Shown here: positions 35,524 through 45,719 of the stretch, in pieces | How positions within the stretch are numbered: position 1 is the stretch's first letter | How the letters are laid out: each line of letters begins with the position of its first letter | DNA from: Silvimonas terrae | GTDB lineage: Bacteria; Pseudomonadota; Gammaproteobacteria; Burkholderiales; Chitinibacteraceae | Direction: 5' to 3' | Assembly (NCBI RefSeq): GCF_014202765.1 | Contig: NZ_JACHHN010000001.1 | Location: 809,735-873,734, forward strand | DNA length: 64,000 nucleotides | Translations under genes and position numbers: made by a program | Notes under the pieces: model-generated | What the model was told of the DNA's origin: nothing | Seen by the model: the letters and a program-made list of their open reading frames with translations, nothing else | The model's database searches: none

Positions 35524-37839
35524 TCAAACGCGGTCGTGGAAAGTACGGCTGATCACGTCCAGCTGCTGTTCGCGGGTCAGCTTCACAAAGTTCACGGCGT
35601 AGCCCGATACCCGCACGGTCAATTGCGGATAGTTTTCCGGGTGCTCCATGGCGTCTTTCAGCGTGTCGCGGTTCAGCACGTTCATGTTCAGATGGAACAA
35701 TTGATCCATGGCGCCTTCCACAGCTTCGGTTGCAGCGCAGGCAGAACCACCGCCTTCGCCGTGCGGGCCGAACAGACCATCAATCGAGGCAGCCAGCGTA
35801 CGCATGCGGTCTTTCTCGTTATGACCCAGAGAGTCCGGCGTCATCGAGGCGGTCCAGGAAATACCGTCCAGCGCGGCTTCGTACGGAATCTTGGAAACCG
35901 AGAAACCGGCAGCGATAAAGCCGTTTTCGTCACGCCCGTTCATGGGGTTGGCACCCGGCGAGAACGGCATGCCAGCGCGGCGACCGTCCGGTGTGTTACC
36001 GGTCTTCTTGCCATAAACCACGTTAGAGGTAATGGTCAGCACCGATTGGGTCGGCACAGAGTTGCGATAGAACGCAGGCTGGGCCTTGATCTTGTTCATC
36101 ATGGATTCGGTAATCCAGACGGCAATATCATCAACACTGTCATCGTTGTTACCGTAGGCCGGATAGGTGCCTTCGATCTTGTAATCCACGGCCAGACCGG
36201 CTTCATTGCGGATCACATGAACCTTGGCGTGTTTGATGGCAGACAGCGAATCGGCAGCCACCGACAGACCCGCAATACCACACGCCATGGTGCGCAGGAT
36301 GTCGCGGTCATGCAGCGCCATTTCAATCCTTTCGTAGGCGTACTTGTCGTGCATGTAGTGGATGCAGTTCAGCGCGGTCACGTAGGTCTTGGCCAGCCAG
36401 TCCAGCATCTTGTCGTACTTGCTCACGACTTCGTCGTAGTCGAGCACGTCGCCCTTGATCGGATCAAAACCCTTGGCAACCACCTTGCCACTCTTTTCAT
36501 CAATGCCGCCATTAATGGCGTACAGCATGGCCTTGGCCACGTTCACGCGGGCACCGAAGAACTGCATCTGCTTGCCGACTGCCATAGCCGAGACGCAGCA
36601 GGCGATCGCGTAATCGTCGCCCCACTTCGGACGCATCAGGTCGTCGTTTTCGTACTGGATGGCGGAGGTATCAATGGATACCTTGGCGCAGAATTCCTTG
36701 AAACCCTGCGGGAAGGCCGTCGACCACAGCACAGTCAGGTTAGGTTCCGGTGCCGGGCCCAGGTTGTACAGGGTGTGCAGCACACGGAAACTTGATCTGG
36801 TCACCAGCGGACGGCCGTCCAGGCCCACGCCACCAATCGATTCTGTTACCCAGGTCGGGTCGCCCGAGAACAACTCATCGTATTCCGGAGTACGCAGGAA
36901 CCGCACGATGCGCAGCTTCATGACCATATGGTCAATCATTTCTTGCGCTTCGGATTCGGTAATACGGTTTTCCTTGATATCTCGATCGATATACACATCA
37001 AGGAAAGTGGTGGTACGGCCAATCGACATGGCCGCGCCGTTTTGTTCTTTCACGGCGGCAAGATAACCCAGATACAGCCACTGGATGGCTTCTTGTGCAG
37101 TTGCCGCCGGGCGGGCCAGGTCAAACCCGTAGGACTGACCCATTTGCTTGAGTTCGCCCAGAGCCTTGATCTGTTCGGAAAGTTCTTCACGCAGACGGAT
37201 CACGTCTTCGGTAAAGGCGACATCGTCCAGTTCGGTCTTTTCGCGCTTTTTGTCGGCGATCAGGAAATCTACGCCATACAGGGCGACGCGACGATAGTCG
37301 CCAATGATACGGCCACGGCCATAAGCATCCGGCAGGCCGGTAATCACACCAGAGCGGCGGCAAGCCATGATTTCAGGGGTATAGGCGTCAAATACGCCCA
37401 TGTTGTGGTCTTTGCGGTACTTGGTGAAGATTTCCGCAATGAGCGGTGATTCTTCAAAGTGGTAGGCTGCCAGCGAGTTCTGCACCATGCGCAGGCCACC
37501 GTTTGGCATGATGGCGCGACGCAGCGGCGCATCCGTTTGCAGACCGACGATGGTTTCCAGATCTTTGTTGATGTAACCCGGTGCGTGCGAGGTAATCGAG
37601 GAACCCACTTGTGCAGAGACTTCCAGCACACCGCGCAGGCGTTCTTCTTTCAGAAGAACAGAGAGTTCATTCCACAGTTGTGTGGTGCGTTCAGTCGGTC
37701 CAGCCAGAAAGCTGTCATCACCTGCGTACGGGGTATAGTTTTCCTGGATGAAATCGCGTACGGCGACCTTTTTCTGCCACTCGCCGGCGGTGAAACCACG
37801 CCAGGCATCAAGTTGCAGGTTAACTTCAGGTGCGTTCAT
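35524..37839 (-). CDS. pflB: Pyruvate formate-lyase
   Basis: A 771-residue glycyl-radical enzyme converting pyruvate and CoA to acetyl-CoA and formate without oxygen. The adjacent catalytic cysteines are C414-C415 in [11 protein letters not shown], and the radical glycine is in RVSGYAV, 26 residues from the C-terminus. Length matches PflB (about 760). The ATG at 37839 has AAGGAG upstream; the frame's extra N-terminal residues are non-homologous. It is preceded by a perfect FNR box, fitting anaerobic induction. No focA formate channel is adjacent. Confidence 0.97.
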   Translation of the reverse strand: MNAPEVNLQLDAWRGFTAGEWQKKVAVRDFIQENYTPYAGDDSFLAGPTERTTQLWNELSVLLKEERLRGVLEVSAQVGSSITSHAPGYINKDLETIVGLQTDAPLRRAIMPNGGLRMVQNSLAAYHFEESPLIAEIFTKYRKDHNMGVFDAYTPEIMACRRSGVITGLPDAYGRGRIIGDYRRVALYGVDFLIADKKREKTELDDVAFTEDVIRLREELSEQIKALGELKQMGQSYGFDLARPAATAQEAIQWLYLGYLAAVKEQNGAAMSIGRTTTFLDVYIDRDIKENRITESEAQEMIDHMVMKLRIVRFLRTPEYDELFSGDPTWVTESIGGVGLDGRPLVTRSSFRVLHTLYNLGPAPEPNLTVLWSTAFPQGFKEFCAKVSIDTSAIQYENDDLMRPKWGDDYAIACCVSAMAVGKQMQFFGARVNVAKAMLYAINGGIDEKSGKVVAKGFDPIKGDVLDYDEVVSKYDKMLDWLAKTYVTALNCIHYMHDKYAYERIEMALHDRDILRTMACGIAGLSVAADSLSAIKHAKVHVIRNEAGLAVDYKIEGTYPAYGNNDDSVDDIAVWITESMMNKIKAQPAFYRNSVPTQSVLTITSNVVYGKKTGNTPDGRRAGMPFSPGANPMNGRDENGFIAAGFSVSKIPYEAALDGISWTASMTPDSLGHNEKDRMRTLAASIDGLFGPHGEGGGSACAATEAVEGAMDQLFHLNMNVLNRDTLKDAMEHPENYPQLTVRVSGYAVNFVKLTREQQLDVISRTFHDRV

Positions 37840-37994
37840 GGTGATGCTCCTTGGTGACTGTCTGTTTGACATAGACCTACAGATTGCCCTCTGGGTTCGC
37901 CACAGGGTTTTGGTGCAGTTAGAATAGCACTATGGCAGGCCTGTCTCCTGGCAAATATCTACACAGATCAATAGCTTAGGACTAGTGAAAATAT

Positions 37995-38008
37995 TTGATC
38001 CAGATCAA
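37995..38008 (-). promoter_or_regulatory. FNR/ANR box upstream of pflB
   Basis: TTGATCCAGATCAA is a perfect TTGAT-N4-ATCAA palindrome, 156 bases before the pflB start. A poorer site nearer the promoter (37958-37971) may be a second contact. Confidence 0.78.
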
Positions 38009-38139
38009 AAATTGGGCTTGGAATTTGATGCAGAATAGATAAATATGTAGTTTTGTTTCGTAGTTTTACTGCAAGAATCCGCCGACCTCGTTTGCGCCTC
38101 TTTAAGGCTTGATCAGATTGGATAAATTGCAAGCGCAAT

Positions 38140-38171
38140 AAAAAAAGCACCGGATAACCGGTGCTTTTTTT
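38140..38171 (-). terminator. Terminator after prfC
   Basis: Stem AAAAAAAGCACCGG / CCGGTGCTTTTTTT with an ATAA loop; symmetric A and T runs allow it to work in both directions. Confidence 0.92.
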
Positions 38172-38199
38172 ATGGGCCAGACAGAACTGGAAAACCGCG

Positions 38200-39789
38200 T
38201 CAGAGCGTGACCGCGTGTTCGCGGGTTTCATGGAACACAATCTCGGGCCAGCGCTCCTGGGTGAGCTCCAGGTTGACGCGGCTGGTGGCCAGATACGCCA
38301 GGCTGTCTGCCGCATCACGTGCCAGGTTGTTTTCCAGTGCGCGCTCAAATTCCGCCAGACGCTTGGCATCCGGACACGATGTCCAGCGCGCGGTGTAGAT
38401 GGTGATCGGTTCGAACATCGCATCCACACCATATTCATTGGCAAGGCGGCTGGCGACCACTTCAAACTGCAGCACGCCCACGGCGCCCAGAATCAGGTCC
38501 GAGCCATTGAGCGGCTTGAACACCTGCACGGCGCCTTCTTCACCCAACTGCTGCAACCCTTTTTGCAGTTGCTTGATTTTCAGCGGGTTGCGGATGCGCA
38601 CCACGCGGAACATTTCCGGAGCAAAGTACGGGATGCCGGTAAAGGCGAGTGCTTCGCCTTCAGAGAACGAATCCCCGATCTGGATATTGCCATGGTTAGG
38701 CAGGCCGATGATATCGCCGGCAAAGGCTTCTTCAACCTGCTCACGCCCCTGCGCCATAAACGTCACCACCGAGTTGGCCGCAATATCCCGACCAAGGCGC
38801 AAGTGTTTGAATTTCATGCCGCGTTCAAAATGACCGGAGCACACGCGCAGGAACGCAATACGGTCGCGGTGTTTCGGGTCCATATTGGCCTGGATCTTGA
38901 ACACAAAGGCCGAGAATTTGGCTTCGGACGGCGCAACCGGACGCAAGGTCGCGTCGCGCGCGCCAGGGGATGGTGCCCAGTCGACCAGCGCGTTCAGAAT
39001 TTCACGCACACCAAAGTTGTTGATGGCAGAGCCAAAGAACACCGGTGTCAGCGTGCCAGCCAGGAAATCTTCCAGATTGAACGGGTGGGACGCGCCACGC
39101 ACCAGTTCCAGCTCCATACGGGTCTGTTCGATTTCCAGCGGGAACAATTCGTCCAGACGCGGGTTGTCCAGACCTTCAATCACTTCGGTCACGTCGCTAT
39201 CACGCGCGCCAGCCGTGAACAGCAAAACCTGATCGTTGAGGATGTGATACACGCCGCGGAAAGTCTTGCCCATGCCAATCGGCCAGGTGACTGGCGCGCA
39301 GCGGATCTTGAGTACGGACTCCACTTCATCCAGCAGTTCCAGGCTATCACGTACTTCCCGGTCGTACTTGTTCATGAAGGTCACGATGGGCGTGTGACGC
39401 AAGCGGCAGACATTCAACAGCTTGATGGTCTGGTCTTCCACGCCCTTGGCGGCGTCGATCACCATCAAGGCCGAGTCGACCGCCGTCAGCACGCGATAGG
39501 TGTCTTCAGAGAAGTCCTGGTGGCCCGGGGTGTCAAGCAGGTTGACCACGTGGTCGCGGTAATCAAACTGCATGACCGAGGAGGCTACCGAAATGCCCCG
39601 TTGCTTTTCGATATCCATCCAGTCAGATGTGGCGAACTTGCCGCCTTTTTTACCCTTGACGGTACCGGCCATCTGAATGGCGCCCGAGAACAGCAGCAGC
39701 TTTTCAGTGAGCGTGGTTTTACCGGCGTCAGGGTGAGAAATGATGGCGAAAGTGCGGCGACGCGCTACTTCGCGGGCGATATCGGGCAT
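38200..39789 (-). CDS. prfC: Peptide chain release factor 3
   Basis: A 529-residue translational GTPase that removes RF1/RF2 from the ribosome after termination; the length equals E. coli RF3. The P-loop is [10 protein letters not shown], and the G-domain motifs [11 protein letters not shown] and FMNKYDRE are present. The RF3-specific C-terminal part is intact ([16 protein letters not shown]). An in-frame TTG three codons earlier is possible, but ATG 39789 fits the family better. It is a single-gene unit. Confidence 0.95.
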   Translation of the reverse strand: MPDIAREVARRRTFAIISHPDAGKTTLTEKLLLFSGAIQMAGTVKGKKGGKFATSDWMDIEKQRGISVASSVMQFDYRDHVVNLLDTPGHQDFSEDTYRVLTAVDSALMVIDAAKGVEDQTIKLLNVCRLRHTPIVTFMNKYDREVRDSLELLDEVESVLKIRCAPVTWPIGMGKTFRGVYHILNDQVLLFTAGARDSDVTEVIEGLDNPRLDELFPLEIEQTRMELELVRGASHPFNLEDFLAGTLTPVFFGSAINNFGVREILNALVDWAPSPGARDATLRPVAPSEAKFSAFVFKIQANMDPKHRDRIAFLRVCSGHFERGMKFKHLRLGRDIAANSVVTFMAQGREQVEEAFAGDIIGLPNHGNIQIGDSFSEGEALAFTGIPYFAPEMFRVVRIRNPLKIKQLQKGLQQLGEEGAVQVFKPLNGSDLILGAVGVLQFEVVASRLANEYGVDAMFEPITIYTARWTSCPDAKRLAEFERALENNLARDAADSLAYLATSRVNLELTQERWPEIVFHETREHAVTL

Positions 39790-39845
39790 GGTCTGCAAGC
39801 TGGAGGAGCGAAACCGTGCATTCTACTGCAAACCCACCCTCAGGG

Positions 39846-42752
39846 CTAACCAGCCGCAGTGGTGGTGACTTGTGCCTCAACTTGCAGCAATACGGTAAAC
39901 ACGGCGCCACCATCGGGATGATTGGCCGCACTTACAGAACCGTTGTGGTCTTCCATGATCTGTTTACTGATGGCCAGGCCCAGCCCGGTGCCGCCAGCTT
40001 CGGCTCGTACCCGGGTACTCTGGATGAATTTGTCAAAGATGGATTCCAGTTCTCCATCCGGAATACCCGGGCCATGATCGCGCACGGTCAGACCCACGCC
40101 GGGTACGCCGTTGGCCATGGATGCTTCGCCCAGGAAGCGGATTTCAATCACGCCATCGGGCGGGCTGAATTTGATCGCGTTGGATAGCAGATTGACGACC
40201 ACCTGCATCAGTCTTGCCTGGTCGAACACTGCATACAAAGCCGGAGTGTCTTCCTCGATATCCAGTCGCAGGTTCTGGGCGCTCAAGAGCGGGGCAATTT
40301 CTGCCGCTGCACCTTGTACCGCGACCTGCAGGCAATGGCGGGATTTGTCGTAACGCATCTTGTTGGCTTCAAGGCGCGACATGTCCAGCAGGTCATTGAG
40401 CAACACCAGTAGTCGGTTACCACTGGAATGGATGCGTTCAAAATAGCGCGCCAGCGCACCAGGCTCGCCCCGCTGGGCCTTGGAAATCCCCATTTCAGAG
40501 AAACTGAGAATGGCGTGCATGGGCGTGCGCAACTCATGCGACATATTGGCGAGGAAGGCCGACTTGGAAATATTGGCTTCTTCCGCAGCATCCCGCGCTT
40601 CCATCAGGCGGCGCTCAATGTCTTTGAGGTGGGAGATATTGGTCAGGAAGGCAAATGCATATTCCAGCCGGTGCTGGTCATCCAGAATGGCGGCAGAACT
40701 GACCAGGAACGGTAGAGGCTCGCCGTTGGCATCAATCAGCGTCACCTCAGACAATCGATTTTCGCTGGGGCTCTCATTGGAGAGCGACGCGGGGAAGATG
40801 CGGTCTGCCGGCTCTCCCCAGATTACGGCGGGTTGCTCGCCAATCAAGTCTTCACGGCGCAGGCCCAGCACCTGGCAGAAAGCATGGTTCACGTCGACGA
40901 TGTGGTGGTGCGTGTCGATCAGGATAAAACCATCGGCGGTGGTATCAATAATGGTCCGTTTCAGGCGTTCAGACTGGCGCAGCGCCTGTGCGGCAATCCG
41001 CTGGGCCGTGACATCTTCAATCACCAGAATCATGCCTTTGGATGGGTCTCCTGGCACCAGGGCCTTGGCGTATAGCATGGCCCAGAAGCCGGAATGGTCC
41101 CGGCGGAACAATTCGATTTCGCCGCGGAACACGCCGCCGGTGTTGATGCGCGCCCAGATGGTGGTAGCCAGTTCGTTGTAGCGGGCTTCCGAGGCGTGAA
41201 TGACGCGGGTAGGCAGGCCGATAATGTCGCTGGCGGCGTAACCAAAGAGAATTTCAAATGCCGGGTTCACCAGGCGGATGGTATTGCGCACCGACAACAT
41301 GATGGCCAGCGGGCTGGCATCCAGCACGGTACGGATTTCTGCCGTGCGCTCCAGCACCAGGTCTTGCAGGTGGTCGCGGTGGCGGCGCAATTCCCGCTCG
41401 GAATTTTGCTGTTCCGTAATGTCGCGCACCGTGCTGCAGATATACGCTTCCTGAAAGAACTCTACGTAATTGAAGGTGATTTCCACCGGCTGCAAGGCAC
41501 CTTCCTGGTTGCGCTGGTGGGTGATGTGCACCATGCGTTTTTCCAGGCGGAGTCGTTGCCAGAACTCCTGCCATTGCGGGTCGGTAATGTGCGGATACAG
41601 GTCCAGGAAACGCATCCGCAGCAGTTCTTCATGGTGATAACCGGTGATGGCAGACGCCGCGCGGTTGGCATAGCGCACAAACGCCTGGCGGTCCGCCCAC
41701 AAAATCACGTCGGGTGCTTCATCCACGGTAAATTGCGTCAGATAGAGGCGGGACTCAATCTGCTCCACCCGGCGGATTTGCCGCAATAGCAAGAACAACA
41801 GGGCGCTCACCACCAGAATCAGCAAGAGCGCAGACACCGTGCGGCCCAGCAGATCGCTGTGGAATTTCTCCAGCACCACATCCAGATCGGAAGTCACCAT
41901 CACAATCATGGGTAACTCGCCTTCCGAGACGAGGAAGGTCACCAGTTTTTCATTGCCCGGTTGCGTGTTATCGGTATAAAACGCGCCGTGATTTTGCCGG
42001 CTTTGATCAAAACGGGTGGCGTCGCTGGCGCGCATATTGCGGCCCAGTTCGCGCGGGTCAAGCGGGTAGTTCAGCAGCAAGATGCCGTCACTGCGCAGCA
42101 GTTTGATGTGGGTGCCAGCAGGCAGCTTGAGCGAGCGGTAAAAACGGTTGAAGTATTCCGGCTGAATCCCGGCCGCCACCACGCCCCCGAAGCTGCCATC
42201 CGGCTTGTCTACCCGGTGCGAGACGGGAATCATCCAGGTGTCGGAAACCTTGCCCAGTACAGGGGAGGAAACCAGAAAACGCGGATCGGTGCTGTCACGA
42301 TGGTATTGCAGCCAGGCGCGGTCCGAGTAATCAATATCGTGAATACCTGGATGTGCTCCGCTACTGTGCACCATGCCGTGTTCATCGACCGTGACGATGT
42401 CGCTGACCTGCGGGGTGAGGCGTAACCGGCTGCGCAACTCGCGCGAAATATCCTGGGGGTCTGCATTGGTGACGCCACCAGCCACCTCCAGACGGTCTAC
42501 CGCGCCCTGGATGGCCTGTTCAGCCGAGATAAACGTGCGGGTGGTTTGTTCGTCCAGCGAGCGCGCCAGCAGGAGGTTCTGGCGGCGGGCTTCATCCAGG
42601 CTCGCGTCATAGTCACGCAGTGTGAGCCACGCCAGAACCAGCCCGCAGCCTGCCAGCAGAATGACGTAAAACGACACCAGCCCGACACGCATCGGGCGCA
42701 GCGACGATTGGCGCGGCACAGACTGCCCGCGCGAGCTGAACGGCCATTCCAT
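39846..42752 (-). CDS. Membrane sensor histidine kinase with dCache and three PAS domains
   Basis: A 968-residue kinase. A span at about 25-46 is followed by a periplasmic double-Cache sensor (about 50-300) and a second span at about 305-325. Three PAS domains occupy about 345-710, then HisKA with the phospho-accepting His in ANMSHELRTPMHAIL. HATPase_c follows with VVNLLSNAIKFS, DHGPGIP and GTGLGLAIS. It has no receiver domain, and no response regulator lies nearby, so it is an orphan whose partner and signal are unknown. It starts 7 bases after the uup stop and is probably read with uup. Confidence 0.9.
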   Translation of the reverse strand: MEWPFSSRGQSVPRQSSLRPMRVGLVSFYVILLAGCGLVLAWLTLRDYDASLDEARRQNLLLARSLDEQTTRTFISAEQAIQGAVDRLEVAGGVTNADPQDISRELRSRLRLTPQVSDIVTVDEHGMVHSSGAHPGIHDIDYSDRAWLQYHRDSTDPRFLVSSPVLGKVSDTWMIPVSHRVDKPDGSFGGVVAAGIQPEYFNRFYRSLKLPAGTHIKLLRSDGILLLNYPLDPRELGRNMRASDATRFDQSRQNHGAFYTDNTQPGNEKLVTFLVSEGELPMIVMVTSDLDVVLEKFHSDLLGRTVSALLLILVVSALLFLLLRQIRRVEQIESRLYLTQFTVDEAPDVILWADRQAFVRYANRAASAITGYHHEELLRMRFLDLYPHITDPQWQEFWQRLRLEKRMVHITHQRNQEGALQPVEITFNYVEFFQEAYICSTVRDITEQQNSERELRRHRDHLQDLVLERTAEIRTVLDASPLAIMLSVRNTIRLVNPAFEILFGYAASDIIGLPTRVIHASEARYNELATTIWARINTGGVFRGEIELFRRDHSGFWAMLYAKALVPGDPSKGMILVIEDVTAQRIAAQALRQSERLKRTIIDTTADGFILIDTHHHIVDVNHAFCQVLGLRREDLIGEQPAVIWGEPADRIFPASLSNESPSENRLSEVTLIDANGEPLPFLVSSAAILDDQHRLEYAFAFLTNISHLKDIERRLMEARDAAEEANISKSAFLANMSHELRTPMHAILSFSEMGISKAQRGEPGALARYFERIHSSGNRLLVLLNDLLDMSRLEANKMRYDKSRHCLQVAVQGAAAEIAPLLSAQNLRLDIEEDTPALYAVFDQARLMQVVVNLLSNAIKFSPPDGVIEIRFLGEASMANGVPGVGLTVRDHGPGIPDGELESIFDKFIQSTRVRAEAGGTGLGLAISKQIMEDHNGSVSAANHPDGGAVFTVLLQVEAQVTTTAAG

Positions 42753-42759
42753 GTAAGGG

Positions 42760-44661
42760 TTAGCGCCGCGCTTCCAGTTGTTCCCAGCGTTCCAGTTTTT
42801 CGAGCAAGCTGGCCTCGATCACTTCTACCCGTGTTTGCATCTCGCGTGCCTTGAGTGGGTCTGTCCGGTAAATATCCGGGTTGAGCAGTGCTTCATTCAA
42901 CTGGGTCTGTTCTTGTTCCAGCGCTGCAATATCATCCGGCAAGCGTTCCAGTTCCCGTTGTTCGTTAAAGCTTAGTCGGGCAGGGCGCTGTCGTTGGCGT
43001 TCTTGCGTTTTTTCGGCAACCGGTTCTTTGCGGGCCATGTTTTGCTGGCTGGCCGCACGTGCTTTGAGCATGCGCTCGCGTGCTTGCTGCCAGTCACTAT
43101 AGCCGCCCGCGTTTTCCAGCAGAACTCCCTCACCCTCAAAAGCAACAACTTGTGTGACGACGTTATCAAGAAACGCCCGGTCATGCGACACCAGAAACAC
43201 GGTGCCAGGGTAGTCGATCAACAGTTGTTCCAGCAGTTCCAGCGTGTCGATATCCAGATCGTTGGTGGGTTCGTCCAGCACCAGCACGTTGGCCGGGCGA
43301 GTGAACAAACGCGCCAGCAACAAGCGGTTACGCTCGCCGCCAGACAAAGAGCGGACCGGGCTGCGTGCGCGTTCGGCCGGGAACAGAAACTCTTCCAGGT
43401 AGCCCATGATGTGCTTGCGCGAATTGCCGATTTCGACGTATTCGTTACCCTGGCTGACCACATCCGCAACTGTGGCGTTTTCGTCCAGTTGTTCGCGGAA
43501 CTGGTCAAAATACGCAACTTCAATCTTGGTGCCGCGCTGTACGGTGCCGCTATCTGGTTCCAGTTCGCCCAGCACCAGTTTCAGGAACGTGGTTTTGCCC
43601 ACGCCATTGGGGCCAATCAAGCCAATCTTGTCACCGCGAATCAGGCGGGAGCTGAAGTCATTCAGAATGACCTTGTTGCCAAACGAGAGGCTGGCGTTTT
43701 CAAACTCGGCAATCAATTTGCCCGAGCGGTCGCCAGCATCGAGCTGGAACGAGACATTGCCAATACGCTCGCGACGGCTGGCGCGATCACGCCGCAGTTG
43801 TTCCAGCCGGCGCACGCGCCCTTCGTTGCGGGTACGGCGGGCTTCGACGCCCTTGCGAATCCATACCTCTTCCTGCGCCAGAAATTTGTCAAACTTGCGG
43901 TTGACGGTTTCTTCCTGCACCAGCAGTTCGGCCTTGCGCGTTTCATAGGTCGAGAAATTGCCTGGGAAACTGGTGATCTGGCCGCGATCCAGTTCAATGA
44001 TGCGGTTGGCTACGTTATCCAGAAAACGCCGGTCGTGGGTAATGAACAGCACGCTGCCGGTGAAGTTGTTCAACAGACCTTCCAGCCATTCAATGGCACT
44101 CACATCCAGATGGTTGGTCGGTTCATCCAGCAGCAACACCTGGGGTTCGCTGACCAGGGCCCGTGCCAGCGCAACCCGTTTTTTCCAGCCGCCGGACAAA
44201 TCAGCGACTGGCGTGTGTGGCGGCAAACCCAGGTGACTGAGCGTGCCGGAAATCAGTACGTCAAAGCGCCAGCCGTCCCGCGCTTCCAGTTCATGCTGCA
44301 ACTGCATCAGTTGCGCCAGTTTTTCTTCGCTGCCGTCTTGCGCATCCGCGACAGCGTGGTAGTTGATCAGCACTTGCCGCAGATCACCCAGGCCTTCGGC
44401 CACGGCTTCAAACACGGTCTGCCCCGGCTGGAACTCGGGCTCCTGGGCAACAAAAGCCAGCCGGGCATCCTGCGCAATGCGAATCTCGCCATCATCAAGC
44501 ACCGCAAGCCCGGCAATCGCCTTGAGCAGGGTAGATTTGCCCTGACCATTACGGCCAATCAGCCCCACGCGCTCGCCTTCTTCGACAACAAAGGTGGCGT
44601 GATCAAGCAAGGGCCAGTGACCGTAAGCAAGGCTGGCGTTTTCTACGTAAAGCAAAGGCAT
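42760..44661 (-). CDS. uup: ABC-F ATPase Uup
   Basis: A 633-residue soluble protein with two ABC domains. The first has Walker A GRNGQGKST and signature LSGGWKKR; the second has GPNGVGKTT and LSGGERNRLL. They are joined by a charged linker and followed by a C-terminal coiled coil (about 560-633), the layout of Uup. ABC-F proteins act on ribosomes or branched DNA, not in transport; Uup loss alters transposon excision and replication restart in E. coli. Confidence 0.92.
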   Translation of the reverse strand: MPLLYVENASLAYGHWPLLDHATFVVEEGERVGLIGRNGQGKSTLLKAIAGLAVLDDGEIRIAQDARLAFVAQEPEFQPGQTVFEAVAEGLGDLRQVLINYHAVADAQDGSEEKLAQLMQLQHELEARDGWRFDVLISGTLSHLGLPPHTPVADLSGGWKKRVALARALVSEPQVLLLDEPTNHLDVSAIEWLEGLLNNFTGSVLFITHDRRFLDNVANRIIELDRGQITSFPGNFSTYETRKAELLVQEETVNRKFDKFLAQEEVWIRKGVEARRTRNEGRVRRLEQLRRDRASRRERIGNVSFQLDAGDRSGKLIAEFENASLSFGNKVILNDFSSRLIRGDKIGLIGPNGVGKTTFLKLVLGELEPDSGTVQRGTKIEVAYFDQFREQLDENATVADVVSQGNEYVEIGNSRKHIMGYLEEFLFPAERARSPVRSLSGGERNRLLLARLFTRPANVLVLDEPTNDLDIDTLELLEQLLIDYPGTVFLVSHDRAFLDNVVTQVVAFEGEGVLLENAGGYSDWQQARERMLKARAASQQNMARKEPVAEKTQERQRQRPARLSFNEQRELERLPDDIAALEQEQTQLNEALLNPDIYRTDPLKAREMQTRVEVIEASLLEKLERWEQLEARR

Positions 44662-44951
44662 GGGTGATTCCTGGACTGCGGGTGACGCCGGATGGCGGTG
44701 GATTCCGGTTGTCGGCTGGCCGTGCCAGACGACGGGCGGTTGGCAGGCAGGCGGACGTAGCGCGCTATTTTACCTGTTCGGGGCCCCGGATGAAGCGTTT
44801 GCACATTTAAAACCGTATGCAGCGCGAGGGTTACACGCAGGTCGGGGTCTATCTGACGATATAGCCGTTGATATTCTCACAAGAAGTTGTACGCCGGACC
44901 AGGATCGATGTGGTCTATGCTGGTCACGATGGCCCACCAGGAGGACGTACC

Positions 44952-45212
44952 ATGCCCCAAAAACTGTTTTATCAGTTCGACCCCACCGAACAGGATGAAT
45001 TTATCAGTGCTTGCGAGCGTCATGGTTATATACATGAGGACTTTGACGTCGTGGCGAATGATGCGTGGCTGAACGGTGCGGGCGCGCAGCAGCGGGAAAT
45101 CAGCGTGGCCAGGTTTGACCGCATCCGCATGTATCTGGGCGATCAGAGCCCGACGACCTGGTTACGCGAGTTTGAGTCTGACCTGGCCCAGGGCAGTTTC
45201 TCGCAACTCTGA
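44952..45212 (+). CDS. Hypothetical 86-residue protein
   Basis: A small soluble protein (MPQKLFYQFDPTEQDEFISACERHGYIHEDFDV...) with no family I recognise. The ATG at 44952 has AGGAGG upstream at good spacing, better than the earlier in-frame codon at 44868. The acidic N-terminal half is predicted helical. It is divergent from uup across a 290-base gap that should hold both promoters. Confidence 0.6.
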   Translation: MPQKLFYQFDPTEQDEFISACERHGYIHEDFDVVANDAWLNGAGAQQREISVARFDRIRMYLGDQSPTTWLREFESDLAQGSFSQL

Positions 45213-45266
45213 CCAGCCCGTTGAACAAGCGATCAGTCGATCAATCCTGTTGGCACGTTGTACACT

Positions 45267-45299
45267 CATCACCGGCGCACCGTCTGGGCGCCGGTGATG
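45267..45299. other. 12-bp hairpin between two small genes
   Basis: Perfect arms CATCACCGGCGC and GCGCCGGTGATG with a 9-base loop, 55 bases after the 86-residue gene and 35 before the next start. No T-run follows; TATAAA directly after it could be a -10 box. It could be a terminator without a U-tract or a regulatory structure. Confidence 0.5.
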
Positions 45300-45333
45300 T
45301 CATATAAAGCCGCTCAAAACGAAGGAGTGACGG

Positions 45334-45585
45334 ATGTCTGTCGATGTGGTTGCCGCTTTGCCCTGGGATCAACGTGTTGCGCTGGACATGGCCTTGCAGA
45401 CCCTTGAACGGGGACCGGAAGATTTTGATTTTCATCTGGACGGCCCGTCCTGGCTGAGCGGCGCGATGGGGCAAATGGCGCGGCTGACGGTGAAACGACT
45501 GGCAGATGGCAAGGTTGGCCGTTATACCTTTGACGACGGCGACACCGGCTGGGCCCATCGTTTTGCCACGGATTTTGCAATCTGA
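45334..45585 (+). CDS. Hypothetical 83-residue protein
   Basis: A small soluble protein (MSVDVVAALPWDQRVALDMALQTLERGPEDFDF...). The start follows AAGGAGTGACGG, a strong ribosome site. No domain is recognised. It sits on the same strand as the 86-residue gene and the lytic transglycosylase, but hairpins and gaps of over 120 bases separate them. Confidence 0.6.
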   Translation: MSVDVVAALPWDQRVALDMALQTLERGPEDFDFHLDGPSWLSGAMGQMARLTVKRLADGKVGRYTFDDGDTGWAHRFATDFAI

Positions 45586-45719
45586 CCGGGGTATGGCAAC
45601 GCCTGATCTTCCGGGGGGACGTGCAGATTGGCACGCCAGGGCCAAAAATATGCGGCAATCCCGCAAAAACAGCCTTTTGTGACTCTGCCACTGGCACAAG
45701 GTTTGCGTTGCCGCCTAGA

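Larger units (their letters stand above)
37840..38199. other. 360-bp regulatory gap between pflB and prfC
   Basis: It contains the pflB promoter side: an FNR box at 37995-38008, a half-matching second site at 37958-37971 (ATCAA at 37967-37971), and candidate minus-strand -10 boxes near 37921-37934. The prfC terminator lies at 38140-38171. No gene is seen. Confidence 0.65.

Noticed and set aside
35461-36795. 444-codon open frame on the plus strand
   Set aside because: Antisense to pflB; long only because of codon bias in the real gene.
38161-39849. 562-codon open frame on the plus strand
   Set aside because: Antisense to prfC, which is clearly real.
42994-44667. 557-codon open frame on the plus strand
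   Set aside because: Antisense to uup; both ABC domains are on the other strand.
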